The notes beneath the pieces are model-generated. The model searched no databases. It saw only the letters and a list, made by a program, of their open reading frames with translations, and had not been told where the DNA came from. The position numbers were made by a program, and so were the translations under genes. DNA of 6,785 nt from Cyanobacteria bacterium UBA7694 (lineage in GTDB: Bacteria; Cyanobacteriota; Sericytochromatia; UBA7694), in the NCBI GenBank assembly GCA_002482705.1, contig DLGM01000389.1, positions 1 through 6,785 on the forward strand, written 5' to 3'. Below are positions 6,399 through 6,785 of the stretch, in pieces; position 1 is the stretch's first letter; every line of letters starts with the position of its first letter.

Positions 6399-6404
6399 AT
6401 TATA
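6399..6404 (-). promoter_or_regulatory. Possible -10 box giving a near-leaderless YjbQ-like transcript
   Basis: A perfect TATAAT on the minus strand lies 9 nt before the ATG at 6389. Transcription would start around 6392, only a few bases before that ATG, which has no Shine-Dalgarno sequence. The -35 region is poor (TATGGC at 17-bp spacing). If the start at 6461 were used instead, this box would lie inside the coding sequence and be accidental. Confidence 0.4.
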
Positions 6405-6557
6405 CTCTGTGACTGCCCAATGCCATATGCTTTGGCCCAGCCGCCCTATAAACCTTGTCATTTAACCGCCTCGCAGCCACAGCCGGAATCTTAGCATTGT
6501 CGCTGGAGCCGGTCCCAAGGCCGTGTCGCCTTAACAATTTGAACCAGAAAGAACCCT

Positions 6558-6785
6558 ATGCAAGCCACTGATTTTAACCTCGACCCGTACCTCGAATGGA
6601 TCAATGCCCAGGAAGAAACCCTGCAACCCCTGTTCCGGGCCATTGAAACCAAAGAATTCACCAACCAAACCCGCGTGCTGCGTGCTTTTCAGCACCACCA
6701 CATTGGCGAGCACCATTTGCACGGCACCACCGGTTATGGCCATGACGACATGGGCCGGGAAGCCCTGGAAAAGGTATTCGCCGAC
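6558..6785 (+). CDS. PLP-dependent enzyme, aluminium-resistance/methionine gamma-lyase-like family, N-terminal part
   Basis: The first 76 codons are present and the gene runs off the window. The visible N-terminus has RVLRAFQHHHIGEHHLHG (about 39-56) followed by TTGYGHDDMGREALEKVFAD (57-76). This matches the start of the COG4100 family (PLP fold type I, related to cystathionine and methionine gamma-lyases), where a GTTGYGYDDxGRDxLE motif precedes the cofactor domain. The PLP lysine lies beyond the window. The name 'aluminium resistance protein' is historical; the expected chemistry is C-S lyase-like, with substrate unsettled. The ATG at 6558 is the first possible start, because an in-frame TGA lies at 6540-6542. 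The upstream AGAAAG is only a weak ribosome binding site. The gene is divergent from the YjbQ-like gene, 168 bp apart by the chosen start, and I see no convincing promoter for it. Confidence 0.82.
   Translation, partial: MQATDFNLDPYLEWINAQEETLQPLFRAIETKEFTNQTRVLRAFQHHHIGEHHLHGTTGYGHDDMGREALEKVFAD

Noticed and set aside
6517..6532. Small hairpin AAGGC/GCCTT upstream of the PLP-enzyme gene.
   Set aside because: The stem is only 5 bp with a 6-nt loop and no T-run, which is within chance expectation.
6531..6743. Minus-strand open frame opposite the PLP-enzyme gene.
   Set aside because: The plus strand carries the recognisable GYGHDDMGREALE motif, and the minus frame has no family resemblance.

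Overview
The window reads as an ordinary bacterial chromosome segment with roughly balanced base composition. It holds four complete recognisable genes, one large gene that is only partly recognisable, and a cut gene at each end. A CreD-type inner-membrane protein and a UbiA-family (MenA-like) prenyltransferase suggest a menaquinone-making bacterium with a Gram-negative type envelope. I cannot place it more precisely. GC-rich intergenic palindromes like the one at 5301-5360 are familiar from cyanobacteria and relatives, but that is only a weak hint.

Layout: 1-294 (+) is the C-terminal end of a prenyltransferase. It meets, tail to tail and sharing the tetranucleotide CTAG, a 720-residue protein (291-2453, -) with a Hanks-type Ser/Thr kinase domain behind a long unrecognised N-terminal half. 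A 169-bp divergent intergenic region follows, with two copies of a 17-bp near-palindrome. The second copy overlaps the likely -10 box of creD (2623-3975, +). creD ends at a 12-bp-stem hairpin, facing an MFS transporter (4014-5246, -). Upstream of the transporter is a GC-rich repeat and palindrome, then a two-gene overlapping unit read on the minus strand: a YjbQ/UPF0047-family protein (6006-6389) and a J-domain protein (5365-6009) whose GTG start overlaps the upstream stop as GTGA. Divergent from these, 6558-6785 (+) is the start of a PLP-dependent enzyme of the aluminium-resistance/methionine gamma-lyase-like family.

The genes do not form one obvious pathway. The best candidates for new biology are the creD operator pair, which is unlike the E. 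coli cre-tag, with a divergent kinase gene; the kinase itself; and the shortened YjbQ-family protein, which lacks histidines conserved in its family and is coupled to a J-domain/TPR-like co-chaperone. I found no phage, insertion sequence, CRISPR array, tRNA or rRNA. No stretch longer than 300 bp lacks a gene.
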